A stretch of DNA of 64,000 bases from Nostoc sp. 'Peltigera membranacea cyanobiont' N6 (GCF_002949735.1 NZ_CP026681.1:434001-498000), one strand, 5' to 3'; shown: positions 45,076 to 55,177, counted from the first letter of the stretch. Notes: generated by a model not told the origin, from the letters alone. Translations and numbers: made by a program.

Positions 45076-46070
45076 GTCAGACAGTCAGACCGCCTATCAA
45101 TAAATCAGCCAACAATCCCGCAGCCCGCAACCGAAAATCAATCAGCACTCTTCTGGAAGTTGCGGGTATTCTGCCAATCTTAGTAATTATCTGCATCTTA
45201 TTTGCATTCCTTTCCCCCAACTTCCTCACCGGCGGTAACATCATTAATATCTTGCGTCAGGCATCAATTAATATTGTGCTGGCGACAGGAATGACCTTTG
45301 TAATTCTCACCGGAGGTATTGACCTATCGGTTGGGTCAATCTTAGCTGTTTCTGCCGTAGTTGGACTATTGGTATCGCTACTGCCGGCTTTAAGTTGGGC
45401 GGCTGTACCTGCTGCATTGCTAGCAGGATTGCTTTTAGGCTTAGTTAACGGCGCTCTCATCACCTTCTTGGATGTGCCACCTTTTATTGTCACATTAGGT
45501 TCACTTACAGCCTTGCGGGGTGTGGCCTTCTTGATTGCCAAGGGGACAACGCTGATTAACCGAGACATCAATTTTGCTTGGGTAGGTAATAGTTATGTCG
45601 GCCCTCTACCGTGGCTAGTAATCATTGCACTACTGACTGTAATCGCTAGCTGGTTTGTATTGCGGCAAACAGTTTTAGGAGTGCAGATATATGCCGTAGG
45701 TGGTAACGAACGGGCAGCCAGATTAACAGGGATTAAAGTTAATCGCGTGTTGCTATTTGTCTATGGTATTAGCGGATTACTGGCAGGCTTAGGAGGAATC
45801 ATGAGCGCCAGCCGTCTATATAGTGCCAGTGGCATATTAGGTCAAGGTTATGAATTAGATGCGATCGCAGCTGTTATTCTTGGTGGAACCAGCTTTACAG
45901 GTGGTATTGGCACCATTGGCGGCACTCTTCTCGGTGCATTAATTATTGCGATTCTCAACAACGGTTTAACCCTGTTGAACCTATCTTACTTCTGGCAACT
46001 AGTCGTCAAAGGACTAGTAATTATTTTGGCAGTAATGATTGACCGACTCCGCAGACGTTCCAGACGATGA
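45072..46070 (+). CDS. Sugar ABC transporter permease (RbsC-like)
   Basis: 332 residues with about nine to ten membrane helices. Typical CUT2 permease segments: TGMTFVILTGGIDLSVGSIL, YAVGGNERAARLTGIKVNRV, AAVILGGTSFTGGIGTIGGT, LGALIIAILNNGLTLLNLSY. It completes the importer with the two binding proteins and the ATPase. Substrate, probably inositol, is inferred from context. Confidence 0.92.
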   Translation: MSQTVRPPINKSANNPAARNRKSISTLLEVAGILPILVIICILFAFLSPNFLTGGNIINILRQASINIVLATGMTFVILTGGIDLSVGSILAVSAVVGLLVSLLPALSWAAVPAALLAGLLLGLVNGALITFLDVPPFIVTLGSLTALRGVAFLIAKGTTLINRDINFAWVGNSYVGPLPWLVIIALLTVIASWFVLRQTVLGVQIYAVGGNERAARLTGIKVNRVLLFVYGISGLLAGLGGIMSASRLYSASGILGQGYELDAIAAVILGGTSFTGGIGTIGGTLLGALIIAILNNGLTLLNLSYFWQLVVKGLVIILAVMIDRLRRRSRR

Positions 46071-46183
46071 AGCAGGGGCGAGGGGGAGAAATCAATTAAA
46101 AATTAAAAATTAAAAATTAAAGAATTCCTGCCTCCTCTTTCCCAATGCCCAATGCCCAATTCCCCATTCCCCAACCAATATAT

Positions 46184-47584
46184 ATGACATCTACTACTAC
46201 TCGTCGTAAATCCAACACGTTTTATGTCATTTTGATTGCTGGCGCTGCTGCCCTTGGCGGCTTTCTGTTCGGTTTTGATACTGCTGTAATCAACGGTGCG
46301 GTTTTATCTCTAGCAAAAGCTTTTAACACCAGTAGTTGGGTGACAGGGCTGGCAGTGTCCCTAGCATTACTGGGGTCTGCCGCAGGAGCCTTCTTTGCCG
46401 GACAAATTGCAGACCGCTATGGTCGAGTTAACGCAATGGTGGTCGCTTCGGGGCTGTTTACTATCAGTGCCATTGGCTCCGGGTTTGCCTTCACTATCTG
46501 GGATTTTATCTTTTGGCGGGTATTGGGTGGCATTGGAATCGGTGTTGCTAGCGTTATCGCGCCAGCTTACATTGCCGAATGTTCTCCTACCCATTTGCGA
46601 GGAAGATTAGGATCTCTGCAACAATTAGCGATCGTAGTGGGAATTTTCGTTGCCTTATTGAGCGATTACTTTATCGCTGTATCAGCAGGTTCAGCAGACT
46701 CGCCGTTTTTGTTTGGAGTTGCAGCTTGGCGCTGGATGTTTTGGACAGCAGTTCCACCAGCTATATTCTACGGGATGATGGCTTTAACAATTCCTGAATC
46801 CCCCCGTTACTTAGTTGCCAAAGGACGAGAGCCAGAAGCTGTTAACGTTCTAACTAAGATTTTGGGGGGTGACGTGCTGCCAAAAATTGAAGAAATTCGG
46901 CAGACAGTATTTCGTGAACGCCAGCCTAAATTTTCTGACTTGTTGAGTAGAAGTGGTGGACTTCTCCCAATTGTTTGGGTAGGAATCGGCTTATCTGTAT
47001 TACAGCAATTTGTTGGAATTAATGTAATCTTCTACTACAGCAGCGTTTTGTGGCGGGCAGTCGGATTTTCCGAACAAAGTTCCTTAAGCATCACGGTGAT
47101 TACAGGAGCCGTCAATATTATTACAACATTAATTGCGATCGCCTTCGTGGATAAATTTGGTCGTAAGCCTTTGCTGATAGTAGGGTCAATTGGCATGACC
47201 TTTACCTTGGGCACGATGGCTTATATTTTTGGCAACGCTCCCCTAGATGCTGCTGGAAACCCCACCCTCGCCGGAAGCGCTGGAACTATGGCTCTGATTG
47301 CAGCCAATCTCTATGTATTTTGCTTCGGTTTTTCATGGGGACCAGTGGTTTGGGTGTTATTGGGAGAAATGTTTAATAACAAAATTCGAGCGGCTGCACT
47401 TTCAATTGCTGCTGCAATCCAATGGGTTGCGAATTTCCTTATTTCCACAACATTTCCTCCCATACTGCAATATTTCGGTCTAGGTTCTGCATACGGACTT
47501 TATACAATTGCGGCGGCTACCTCATTCTTTTTCATTCTCTTTTTTATTAAGGAAACCAAAGGAATTGAGTTAGAAGATATGTAA
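46184..47584 (+). CDS. MFS sugar porter, inositol/hexose-type
   Basis: About 466 residues from the ATG at 46184. The frame is open to 46145, but that stretch (PNAQFPIPQP) is encoded by a CCCAATG tandem repeat. Twelve membrane helices with sugar-porter hallmarks: GGFLFGFDTAVINGAVL, DRYGRVNA, PESPRYLVAKGR, LQQFVGINVIFYYSS, DKFGRKPLL, KETKGIELED. Bacterial IolT and plant INT inositol transporters share these, as do glucose and galactose porters. Having both an ABC importer and a proton symporter in one locus suggests high- and low-affinity uptake. Confidence 0.88.
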   Translation: MTSTTTRRKSNTFYVILIAGAAALGGFLFGFDTAVINGAVLSLAKAFNTSSWVTGLAVSLALLGSAAGAFFAGQIADRYGRVNAMVVASGLFTISAIGSGFAFTIWDFIFWRVLGGIGIGVASVIAPAYIAECSPTHLRGRLGSLQQLAIVVGIFVALLSDYFIAVSAGSADSPFLFGVAAWRWMFWTAVPPAIFYGMMALTIPESPRYLVAKGREPEAVNVLTKILGGDVLPKIEEIRQTVFRERQPKFSDLLSRSGGLLPIVWVGIGLSVLQQFVGINVIFYYSSVLWRAVGFSEQSSLSITVITGAVNIITTLIAIAFVDKFGRKPLLIVGSIGMTFTLGTMAYIFGNAPLDAAGNPTLAGSAGTMALIAANLYVFCFGFSWGPVVWVLLGEMFNNKIRAAALSIAAAIQWVANFLISTTFPPILQYFGLGSAYGLYTIAAATSFFFILFFIKETKGIELEDM

Positions 47585-47833
47585 TTTGTATCCACCTAAT
47601 ACCTCTGTGGCGTAAGTTGTAATTCTGAATTGAATCATGATTAAAAAACCGCAGAGACGCAGAGGAAGAGGAAAGAAAATAATTCCGATACAAACGGATT
47701 TGATATCAAATCAGACAAGATTGCTATAAATCTTGTGGGGTGGGCATCTTGCCCGCCCTAATTATGCAAACTTTATGTAGAGCATCTGACAACAACAAAA
47801 TATAAGCTTTCGCTTCAGTCAATCAGTAAAAAG

Positions 47834-48880
47834 ATGGAAACTCTCAATACGGCTCTTTGTTCTTATGGTTTGTCTGGTAGGGTATTTCATGCGCCGTTCA
47901 TTGATTTACATCCCGGTTTTCAATTAGCAGGCTCCTGGGAAAGAAGCAAAAAACTGATACAGGAAGATTATCCGGGAGCAAAAAGCTATCCTTCTTTAGA
48001 AGCATTGCTGACCGACGATGGAGTAATGTTGGTGGTAGTAAATACACCAACTTATACACACTACGACTATACTAAACAGGCTTTATTAGCAGGCAAACAT
48101 GTAGTGGTAGAAAAAGCATTTACTACTACAGTGAAAGAAGCAGAACAACTGCATGAATTGGCATTAAAACAGGGAAAGAAATTATCTGTATATCAAAATC
48201 GCAGGTGGGATAGTGATTTTAAAACAGTAAACAAAGTTATTCAAGAAGGCTTGCTGGGTGATATTGTTGAAGCAGAATTTCAATTTCAAAAATATAAACC
48301 AACCCTCAGCCATAAACAACACGTAGAAGTTCCAAGTCCAGGTGCAGGAACATTAAATAATTTAGGGCCGCACTTAATAGACCAAGCTTTGCATTTATTT
48401 GGGATGCCTGATGCTATTTTTGCAGATATCCGAATTACAAGAGTGCGATCGCAGGTAGATGATTATTTCGAGTTAATACTCTACTACGACAAACTGCGCG
48501 TCAAATTAAAAGCAGGTTTTCTAGTGCGTGAGCCTACACCTGCCTATATCATACATGGTACAAAGGGTTCTTTTCTCAAAAGCAGAGCCGATGCCCAAGA
48601 AGAGTATTTAGTAGCAGGTATCAAGCCTAATACACTTGATTGGTATACAGAGCCAGAAAGTGAATATGGCTTGCTGCATACAGAAAAAGACACAAAAGTA
48701 ATTCGGGAAAAAGTAAAAAGCTCACAGGGCAGTTATTTAGGCTATTACGACGCGGTATATAAATCTATTGTTGATAATCAGCCAATTGCTGTTACTGCCG
48801 AAGACGGAATTAATGTCATGCGGATTATAGAAGCGGCTATTAAAAGCAGCAATGAGCAAAAAGTTATAGCGTTGCTTTAA
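47834..48880 (+). CDS. Gfo/Idh/MocA oxidoreductase, scyllo-inositol dehydrogenase (IolW/YdgJ) type
   Basis: 348 residues. Rossmann start CSYGLSGRVFHAPFIDLHPG, NTPTYTHYDYTKQALLAGKH, the catalytic EK in VVEKAFT, LSVYQNRRWDSDF, then the C-terminal domain with LGPHLIDQALHLFGMPD (the conserved His). These segments match the IolW/YdgJ group of NADP-dependent scyllo-inositol 2-dehydrogenases rather than classical IolG. It would interconvert scyllo-inosose and scyllo-inositol and so widen the substrates entering the MIOX route. Substrate is inferred from family and locus. Confidence 0.82.
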   Translation: METLNTALCSYGLSGRVFHAPFIDLHPGFQLAGSWERSKKLIQEDYPGAKSYPSLEALLTDDGVMLVVVNTPTYTHYDYTKQALLAGKHVVVEKAFTTTVKEAEQLHELALKQGKKLSVYQNRRWDSDFKTVNKVIQEGLLGDIVEAEFQFQKYKPTLSHKQHVEVPSPGAGTLNNLGPHLIDQALHLFGMPDAIFADIRITRVRSQVDDYFELILYYDKLRVKLKAGFLVREPTPAYIIHGTKGSFLKSRADAQEEYLVAGIKPNTLDWYTEPESEYGLLHTEKDTKVIREKVKSSQGSYLGYYDAVYKSIVDNQPIAVTAEDGINVMRIIEAAIKSSNEQKVIALL

Positions 48881-49009
48881 TTAAGCTAAAACTGAAACTC
48901 AAAATATGTAACTTTAATGCTGATTAACTCACAACCTGCAAGCTTTGGTTTGAGTGTAATCTCTTGAGTTACAAAGTCAGAATTTAACCACTTTCAAGAA
49001 AATAAGTCA

Positions 49010-50626
49010 ATGTTAAAAATCCTTTCCTATAGCTTTTTTATCCTATTTTTGGCAGTTCCAGCAGTTTGGGCAACACCTCCAGAAGATGATTCTAATGCAG
49101 CAGATGCTAATAGGAATTTGCAGGGACAAGTAAATTCTGTTTCCCAGTTTTCTGATGTACAACCAACCGATTGGGCATTTGGTGCATTGCAATCGCTGGT
49201 GGAACGCTACGGTTGTATTGCAGGTTATCCCAATTCTACCTATCGCGGGAACCGTGCCTTAACCCGTTATGAATTTGCCGCAGGTTTAAATGCTTGTTTG
49301 GATCGGATTAATGAGTTAATTGCCACAGCTACTAGCGATTTAGTTAATAAGCAAGATTTGGCAGTGATGCAAAAGTTGCAGCAAGACTTTGCCACAGAAC
49401 TGACAACTCTGCGCGGACGAGTAGATACCGTAGAGGCACATACAGCAACATTGGAGGCGCAGCAGTTTTCCACAACTACTAGGTTGAATGCTCAAATTAT
49501 TACCGCTATTAGTGATACCTTTGGTGATAGAGTCGGTGGCGATCGCGATGAATCCAATCTCTACTTTTCAAATCGGGGTCGTCTCAACTTTGAGAGCAGT
49601 TTCACTGGCAAAGATTTATTGCGAGTCCGGCTAGAGTTTGGTAACTTTGGAAATTCTACTAATGGTGCAAGCCAAATTGCCGCAGCTACAGGCACAGGCA
49701 TGACACGCCTGAACTTCGATTATGACAGCAACGACACGCTTTTTGTTCCCCACATTCGATACTACTTCCCAGTCAGTGATTCTCTTAACTTCGTTGTTGG
49801 TCCCACAGGCATTGGTTACACCGATATTTCAACTACTGTCACTCCCCCCACAATCGCTGACGACGGCAATGGGGTTCCCTCACTATTTGGGTCATACAGT
49901 CCCTTATTCCGGCGAGGTGGCGGGGGTGCAGCCGCTAACTTGAATATTACCAAAGACTTGGTTCTCACCTTGGGCTATTTAGCAAGCACTCCCAATACGC
50001 CATCGGGGAGCAACGGCTTGTTTGATGGCGGCTACAATGCCCTGGCGCACTTAGCCTATTACGGTAAGGAAGGAGCTATTGGTGTTGCCTATTCTCATGG
50101 CTATAGCCCTGGTGGAGTAGTCGATCTCGCCGCCGGGACGGGTAGCACCCTGTCAAACGCTCCCTTTGGCAACAATATTGCTACTTCCAACGATATTGTC
50201 GGCGCACAGGGATTCTATCGCTTCTCTCCGAATTTCCAAATCCACGGGTGGGGTGGATATATTTGGGCAAATGCCAAGAGTTCTGGTTTGAGTGATATTT
50301 CTAATGGTAGGGGTGGAACAGATTCTCTATTTGTGAACAGTGGTGACAATGCCAATGTCTGGTTTGGGGCGATTGGTATGTCCTTTCCTGATGTGGGGGG
50401 TAAGGGTAACTTGCCAGGAATTCTCTTTGGTATACCACCACGTGTCTCTAACAGTGATGTCCGTCAAGACCGAGACACCGCTTACCATATCGAAGCCTTC
50501 TATCGCTACCGTCTAAACGATAATATCTCTGTGACTCCTGGTTTTTGGGTGATTCTCAACCCGGAAAACGACAGTAGAAATGATACGCAGTATGTAGGTG
50601 TGCTTCGTACAACCTTCGATTTTTAA
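49010..50626 (+). CDS. SLH-OprB type outer-membrane porin
   Basis: 538 residues. Signal peptide (LSYSFFILFLAVPAVWA), an SLH domain (about 45-105: FSDVQPTDWAFGALQSLVER, LTRYEFAAGLNACLDRINEL), a short coiled coil (about 110-155), then an OprB-like barrel ending in TTFDF. Cyanobacterial porins of this class pass sugars or inorganic ions. The same-strand position after the inositol uptake genes suggests it serves outer-membrane passage for that substrate, but a general or iron-related role is also possible. Confidence 0.88.
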   Translation: MLKILSYSFFILFLAVPAVWATPPEDDSNAADANRNLQGQVNSVSQFSDVQPTDWAFGALQSLVERYGCIAGYPNSTYRGNRALTRYEFAAGLNACLDRINELIATATSDLVNKQDLAVMQKLQQDFATELTTLRGRVDTVEAHTATLEAQQFSTTTRLNAQIITAISDTFGDRVGGDRDESNLYFSNRGRLNFESSFTGKDLLRVRLEFGNFGNSTNGASQIAAATGTGMTRLNFDYDSNDTLFVPHIRYYFPVSDSLNFVVGPTGIGYTDISTTVTPPTIADDGNGVPSLFGSYSPLFRRGGGGAAANLNITKDLVLTLGYLASTPNTPSGSNGLFDGGYNALAHLAYYGKEGAIGVAYSHGYSPGGVVDLAAGTGSTLSNAPFGNNIATSNDIVGAQGFYRFSPNFQIHGWGGYIWANAKSSGLSDISNGRGGTDSLFVNSGDNANVWFGAIGMSFPDVGGKGNLPGILFGIPPRVSNSDVRQDRDTAYHIEAFYRYRLNDNISVTPGFWVILNPENDSRNDTQYVGVLRTTFDF

Positions 50627-50760
50627 TCTAAGTCAATATATTACAGACCCTGGATAGTTTCTAAATCTTTTTTATAGTCTATTGGAAAAACATCATCAAT
50701 CTTTTGGATGAATTGAGCAATTGCTAATTCAAATTTTAAGTTTTGAAACTAACAATTTTA

Positions 50761-50820
50761 GGACTTATACCATTTCTGTATGAAGGTGCGCCGAACTATA
50801 TGAGGAACGAACCGCAAAGG
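50761..50820. repeat. Dispersed 60-base repeat, copy B
   Basis: Inverted copy of 39216-39274: CATTTCTGTATGAAGGTGCG ... TGAGGAACGAACCGCAAAGG. GGACTTATACC here also pairs with GGTGTAAGTCC ten bases further on. Confidence 0.8.
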
Positions 50821-50879
50821 GTGTAAGTCCTAAATTTGTAATATTCTGAAAATCAGTGTGAAAATCGATTCCTCTACCT

Positions 50880-53663
50880 TTAGCGATCTATTTTGGCTGG
50901 AGGCTTGACAGGGATTTCAATCCAGAACTCTGTACCTTTGCCCGGTTCTGAAATGCACTCCATTATTCCACCATGTTTTTCGACAATAATCTGATAGCCG
51001 ATCGCCAATCCCAGTCCTGTACCCTTACCCACAGGTTTGGTAGTATAAAACGGGTCAAAAATCCGCTTTTTTACCTCTACAGCCATTCCAGGCCCATTGT
51101 CACTAATACGAATCAATAGCCGAGAGTTATCTGCTGAAACTCTAGTGGAAATGTGGATAGTAGGCATTGAGGATGGCTTATTCTCTTTGTTCCCATTCCC
51201 CATCGCCCTTAATCCCCATTCCCCATCGCCCCTAAGCCCCAGAGGAGGCCCTGAGTTACCCATTTCCAAAGCATCTATAGCATTGGTGAAAATATTCATA
51301 AATACCTGATTCATTTGTCCGGCATAACATTCTACTCTTGGGATGTTGCCATAGTCTTTGATTATCTGAATGCCTGGAAATTCACCATTTGCTTTCAGCT
51401 GATATTGTAAAATTAGTAAGGTGTTGTCAATACCTTCATGCAAGTCAACGCGCTTGTTTTCAGCCTCATCCAAGCGAGAAAAATTGCGTAACGACAGTAC
51501 TATTGAACGGATGCGATCGCTTCCTACTTGCATTGAGGTAATAATTTTTGGCAGGTCTTCTACCAAAAACTCAAAATCGATTGAAGCGATGGCAGCACTA
51601 ATTTCACTATGAGGATCGGGATAGTGTAGCTGGTAGAGGCGTAAAATTTCTAGTAGTTGTTCGATGTAGTCACTGGCGTGGCACAGATTACCGTAGATAA
51701 AGTTAACAGGGTTGTTGATTTCGTGGGCGATACCCGCCACCAGCTGTCCTAAGCTGGACATTTTTTCGGTTTGAATCAATCTTGTCTGTGTTTCTTGGAG
51801 TTGATGTAGAGTATGTCCTAACTGTGCAGCTTGATTTCTGGCTTCGGTTTCGGCTGTATGGGTTTGTTCGTAGAGTTGTGCTTGTTGAATAGCGATCGCA
51901 GCCTGATCTCCTAACTGTTGCAATAAATCAATTTCTGCATCCTGCCAAATTCTGGGAGCATTACATTGATGGGCAATTAGTAAGCCCCATAGTTCCATAC
52001 CTATATTAATCGGAACAATTAAGTTTGCTTGAATTTGCAGACTTTGCAAAAATTCTCGATGACAATCAGTTAAAGAATCTGTTAAAACGTTGTTAATTGC
52101 CCGGACTCTACCCTGAGAGTATAAATACGTATGCTCATCAGGAAAGCATTCTGATGGTGCATTCACTCCCAAAACTGACTGCCAATTACCATGAATCTCT
52201 TCCACAGTGACCGATTTACTGTTCACTTGAAAAATCACTACCCGGTCTGAATTTAGCAGTGAGCGAACTTCGCAGACGATAGTTTGCAGGGTTGTTTGCA
52301 AGTCCAATGTGCGGCGAATCTGCTCTGTGACTTGCTTGATTACCTTGGTGAGTATTAATGATTTTTCTAGTTCAGCAGTTTGTTCTTGCACCCGCAGTTC
52401 TAGGTTAGCATTCAGGGATTGTACCTCTTTATACATCTGCTGCTGCTGAATTGCCATTGAAAAATGATCGTACAAGGCTTGTGCCAATATCATGTCTTCC
52501 AACTTCCACTCAGCCGCTTGCCCCTTTTTTTGCTCTCGCCAAACCTCAAAAGAAAGCTGGGGTAACAATTGTCGCCGATTTGCGTCACATCGTCCCGCCC
52601 ACAATATCTCGGTTTCAAATTCAGCGCGAAAAATGGTTAATACACCAATAAATTGTTCCCGGTAATGTAGAGGAATCACCATCAGTCCGCGAATTCGAGT
52701 AGAACGGAATGCTAAAGCCAAAACTCGCAAATGTGGTTCTTTATAGAGATCGGTAGTTGCCCAAATATTACCTGGTTTACACTCAGCCATCCAGTTTTGC
52801 CATGTAGGATGCTGTTCAATAATGCTGTTATCTAATTCGTAGGGTAGTGTGGGTTGGTTGCCCCAAGTGTATAGTTTCCGACTATTTTCAATGTAAAGCC
52901 TGCCACCTACTCCACTGAATGCGGTAATAACTTCTTCAAGCGCCCCCTGTAACTGGATTGTTGGTAGTTTATGCAAGAGTGTGGTCACTTGGTTAATAGT
53001 AGCTTCTTGCTTTTGCTGAGTAAGGGCTGTAGTGAGTAAATTACTTTGAGCGATCGCGATCGCCACCTGGTCAGCAACTTGCTGTAATACTTTTAGTTGC
53101 CGCTTCAAAATCTTTTGCGGTTCGCTGTGGTGAGATACCAACAATCCCCACAATTTCGGCTTTACCGATTGTTCTTGGGGATCGCAATCTAAAATTGGGA
53201 TGACTAAAGAAGATTGCACACCCATCGCCTTTAAGTATTGAATATGACATGGGTCTACTTGTCGATAGTAAATATTAGTTTGTAGGCGTTTGCCAGTTTC
53301 TTTTGATTGTAGAGGCGATAGCCCAATCTTCCCATTTGCGACATCGACAATCGAACGTTGCCCCGTTAACAAAAACATCTCTCTGGCCGCTTCGGGGATA
53401 TCATGAACTGGGAAGCGCAACCCTAATAACGATGGCAGACGTTCTTTATAAATAGATTCAGCAATGACTTCACCACTACCATCAGCATCAAACCGATACA
53501 TCTTGACTCGATCTGCATGTAAAAATAACCGCACTTCCGTAACGGTAGTTGTTAATATTTCTTGAAGATCGAGCGATCGCCTAATCTGTTTGATCATCCG
53601 GTGCAGCAAGCTTTCTTGGTCTAAGCTTTGCTGTAACCCATTTGGTTTATCAGTAGATGTCAT
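50880..53663 (-). CDS. Cyanobacteriochrome-like sensor histidine kinase (three GAF domains)
   Basis: About 927 residues from the ATG at 53663; an upstream GTG at 53675 is in frame. GAF1 (about 15-220) has the phytochrome-like DIPEAAREMF and DPCHIQYLKAMGVQSSLVIP with Cys139-His, the canonical covalent bilin site. GAF2 (about 230-420) is divergent and lacks it. GAF3 (about 435-610) has DCHREFLQSLQIQANLIVPI with Cys534-His, also bilin-like. Coiled coils link to HisKA (GIAHEINNPVNFIYGN, His about 646) and HATPase (ISDNGPGM, GKGTGLGLAIGYQII). Between the N box and G1 box, about 29 residues rich in Gly (GNSGPPLGLRGDGE...) are encoded by a short tandem repeat inserted in frame. No receiver or partner gene adjoins. 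Confidence 0.88.
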   Translation of the reverse strand: MTSTDKPNGLQQSLDQESLLHRMIKQIRRSLDLQEILTTTVTEVRLFLHADRVKMYRFDADGSGEVIAESIYKERLPSLLGLRFPVHDIPEAAREMFLLTGQRSIVDVANGKIGLSPLQSKETGKRLQTNIYYRQVDPCHIQYLKAMGVQSSLVIPILDCDPQEQSVKPKLWGLLVSHHSEPQKILKRQLKVLQQVADQVAIAIAQSNLLTTALTQQKQEATINQVTTLLHKLPTIQLQGALEEVITAFSGVGGRLYIENSRKLYTWGNQPTLPYELDNSIIEQHPTWQNWMAECKPGNIWATTDLYKEPHLRVLALAFRSTRIRGLMVIPLHYREQFIGVLTIFRAEFETEILWAGRCDANRRQLLPQLSFEVWREQKKGQAAEWKLEDMILAQALYDHFSMAIQQQQMYKEVQSLNANLELRVQEQTAELEKSLILTKVIKQVTEQIRRTLDLQTTLQTIVCEVRSLLNSDRVVIFQVNSKSVTVEEIHGNWQSVLGVNAPSECFPDEHTYLYSQGRVRAINNVLTDSLTDCHREFLQSLQIQANLIVPINIGMELWGLLIAHQCNAPRIWQDAEIDLLQQLGDQAAIAIQQAQLYEQTHTAETEARNQAAQLGHTLHQLQETQTRLIQTEKMSSLGQLVAGIAHEINNPVNFIYGNLCHASDYIEQLLEILRLYQLHYPDPHSEISAAIASIDFEFLVEDLPKIITSMQVGSDRIRSIVLSLRNFSRLDEAENKRVDLHEGIDNTLLILQYQLKANGEFPGIQIIKDYGNIPRVECYAGQMNQVFMNIFTNAIDALEMGNSGPPLGLRGDGEWGLRAMGNGNKENKPSSMPTIHISTRVSADNSRLLIRISDNGPGMAVEVKKRIFDPFYTTKPVGKGTGLGLAIGYQIIVEKHGGIMECISEPGKGTEFWIEIPVKPPAKIDR

Positions 53664-54492
53664 TTTTATATACACCGCAACTTAAGTATAGTTTTTCTTA
53701 TATTTTGTCCCTAACGATAAATTTAAACTTCCAATGCCTTGATTTTGGTTCAATTTTCAAGAAATTCCTGCTAGAAATGTTTTGCCAGAAGCATACATCT
53801 GTTGCAAATATTTTTGGAAATGGATCGGAGGATATTTGAAAAGTATTAGATATTTTGCTTGATATCCGTAGTCCTTAAAAAGTTGATTTAGGGAGATATC
53901 AAACCACATGGCACATCATTAGTCACTTTTCAAACATCCTCTCAAGGAAACAATAAAGAAAAATTTAATCATTGGCACTCTATTGATTTTATATTCTCAG
54001 CTATTAAAATATTTCAGTATTATTACTTAAATAATGTCTTCATCATTGCCTCAAACTAAAAATATTTTTGACGATTTTTGTCCCGGAAGCTCCTCCAAAA
54101 ATGCATTAGTTCGCCTTAAAACCATACATTAGCCGGATGTTTCTTAAGATTTGCAATAGCGATCGCTATTGCAAATTACGAAGCCTTAAATATCCGTTAT
54201 CTATTCTTACTACTGTGAATTTTTATCGATAAAACAATGGCTAATTTGTCAAAAAAGCTAGAATCAAAAGCATTTAAAGACTGATATAACAATTGTTCTA
54301 ATACTTTCAATCCAAATTTTTACTAATAACGATAAGGTTATTTATCTCCTTTTTAAGTAGGGTTAGTTAGGTTGAATTTTGAACATAACCGGATTAAATT
54401 ATTGGTTATTTTTACTCCAAAACTTTGAATAGAAATATCCTATTATCCTTCTAATTGCTGATTTGATGTTGAATGGAACTATTTTGATTAAA
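53664..54492. other. Gene-free region with one MITE-like element
   Basis: About 800 bases of AT-rich DNA between the kinase and the NADAR gene. Apart from the inverted-repeat element at 53828-53943 I see no gene or clear regulatory site. Confidence 0.6.
53828..53943. mobile_element. MITE-like element with GAGGATnTTTGAAAAGT ends
   Basis: The left end GAGGATATTTGAAAAGT matches the reverse complement of ACTTTTCAAACATCCTC at the right end (one mismatch). The ends are the same type as those of 20384-20539, but the interior differs, with GATATCC/GATATC segments. No gene inside. Confidence 0.65.
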
Positions 54493-54963
54493 TTATTCGT
54501 AAATTCCCTTTAAAGATAGTAAATTACGGATTTCTTCACGAACACTCATGAGAGTTTTACCGAGATGGTTTTGACCTGCTTTATTAGCACCGCAGCCCCA
54601 AAAAGAATCGGTTGGGGAATTTTCAACCAAAAGCTCATCACCAGTCTTCAGTAGAACTTCTCTAATATCAGCATGAGTGAGAAACTTTTTGAGTAAAGCT
54701 TCTCGCATAATTTGAGTTTTGACCAAATCCCAGTCTCGACGGAGTTGGCGAGTGCTACATCTTCCTAAGGCGGCAGCTTCTTCTGGCGTGGCGGCAGTAT
54801 GGATGAGGGGTATAATTGCCGCATCTTTGCTGCCAACAAACTTTTGCGCTTGATAATAATGCTCAACCGTTGCCCAGTAAGTGCCCTGGATGTGGATTTC
54901 GTGGGGAGAAAAGTTAGAAAAACAGCCGTAAGGCTGCCAAACCTTATAAAAGTAAATGGTCAT
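54493..54963 (-). CDS. NADAR family protein (YbiA-like)
   Basis: 156 residues. FYKVWQPYGCFSNFSPHEIH, TVEHYYQAQKF, then GDELLVENSPTDSFWGCG and NHLGKTLMSVREEIR are the conserved blocks of the NADAR/YbiA family. Members hydrolyse N-glycosidic bonds, either of riboflavin-pathway intermediates or of ADP-ribosylated nucleic acid. A housekeeping metabolite-repair role is the default; a defence-linked role cannot be excluded but no toxin gene is adjacent. Monocistronic. Confidence 0.9.
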   Translation of the reverse strand: MTIYFYKVWQPYGCFSNFSPHEIHIQGTYWATVEHYYQAQKFVGSKDAAIIPLIHTAATPEEAAALGRCSTRQLRRDWDLVKTQIMREALLKKFLTHADIREVLLKTGDELLVENSPTDSFWGCGANKAGQNHLGKTLMSVREEIRNLLSLKGIYE

Positions 54964-55030
54964 TTGAAAATTGCTCTTTCATATATAGCAATCCTATTTG
55001 ATTTGTGAGAATTGCAACCTAAAACCGAGC

Positions 55031-55160
55031 TTAGGGAACTCCAAGAAATAAATTATCCAATATTGTGGGGTGGGCATCTTGCCCGCCATATAGACTGGGC
55101 GGGCGAGACGCCCACCCCACAGGAGTTAATTGGATATTTTTTTATTTGGAAGTCCCTTAT
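55031..55160. mobile_element. MITE-like element with TTAGGGA-CTCC ends
   Basis: The left end TTAGGGAACTCCAAGAAATA pairs imperfectly with the right end TTTATTTGGAAGTCCCTTA. The centre has TGGGGTGGGCATCTTGCCCG and CGGGCGAGACGCCCACCCCA as an inner hairpin. Related copies are at 61548-61675 and, interrupted, from 58545; a lone central fragment is near 47738. Confidence 0.8.
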
Positions 55161-55177
55161 AAGGATTCCAAATTCTG

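Noticed and set aside
54493..54963. NADAR protein as part of a defence island with the CRISPR array
   Set aside because: The two are 43 kb apart, with no other defence gene nearby; a metabolic role is simpler.
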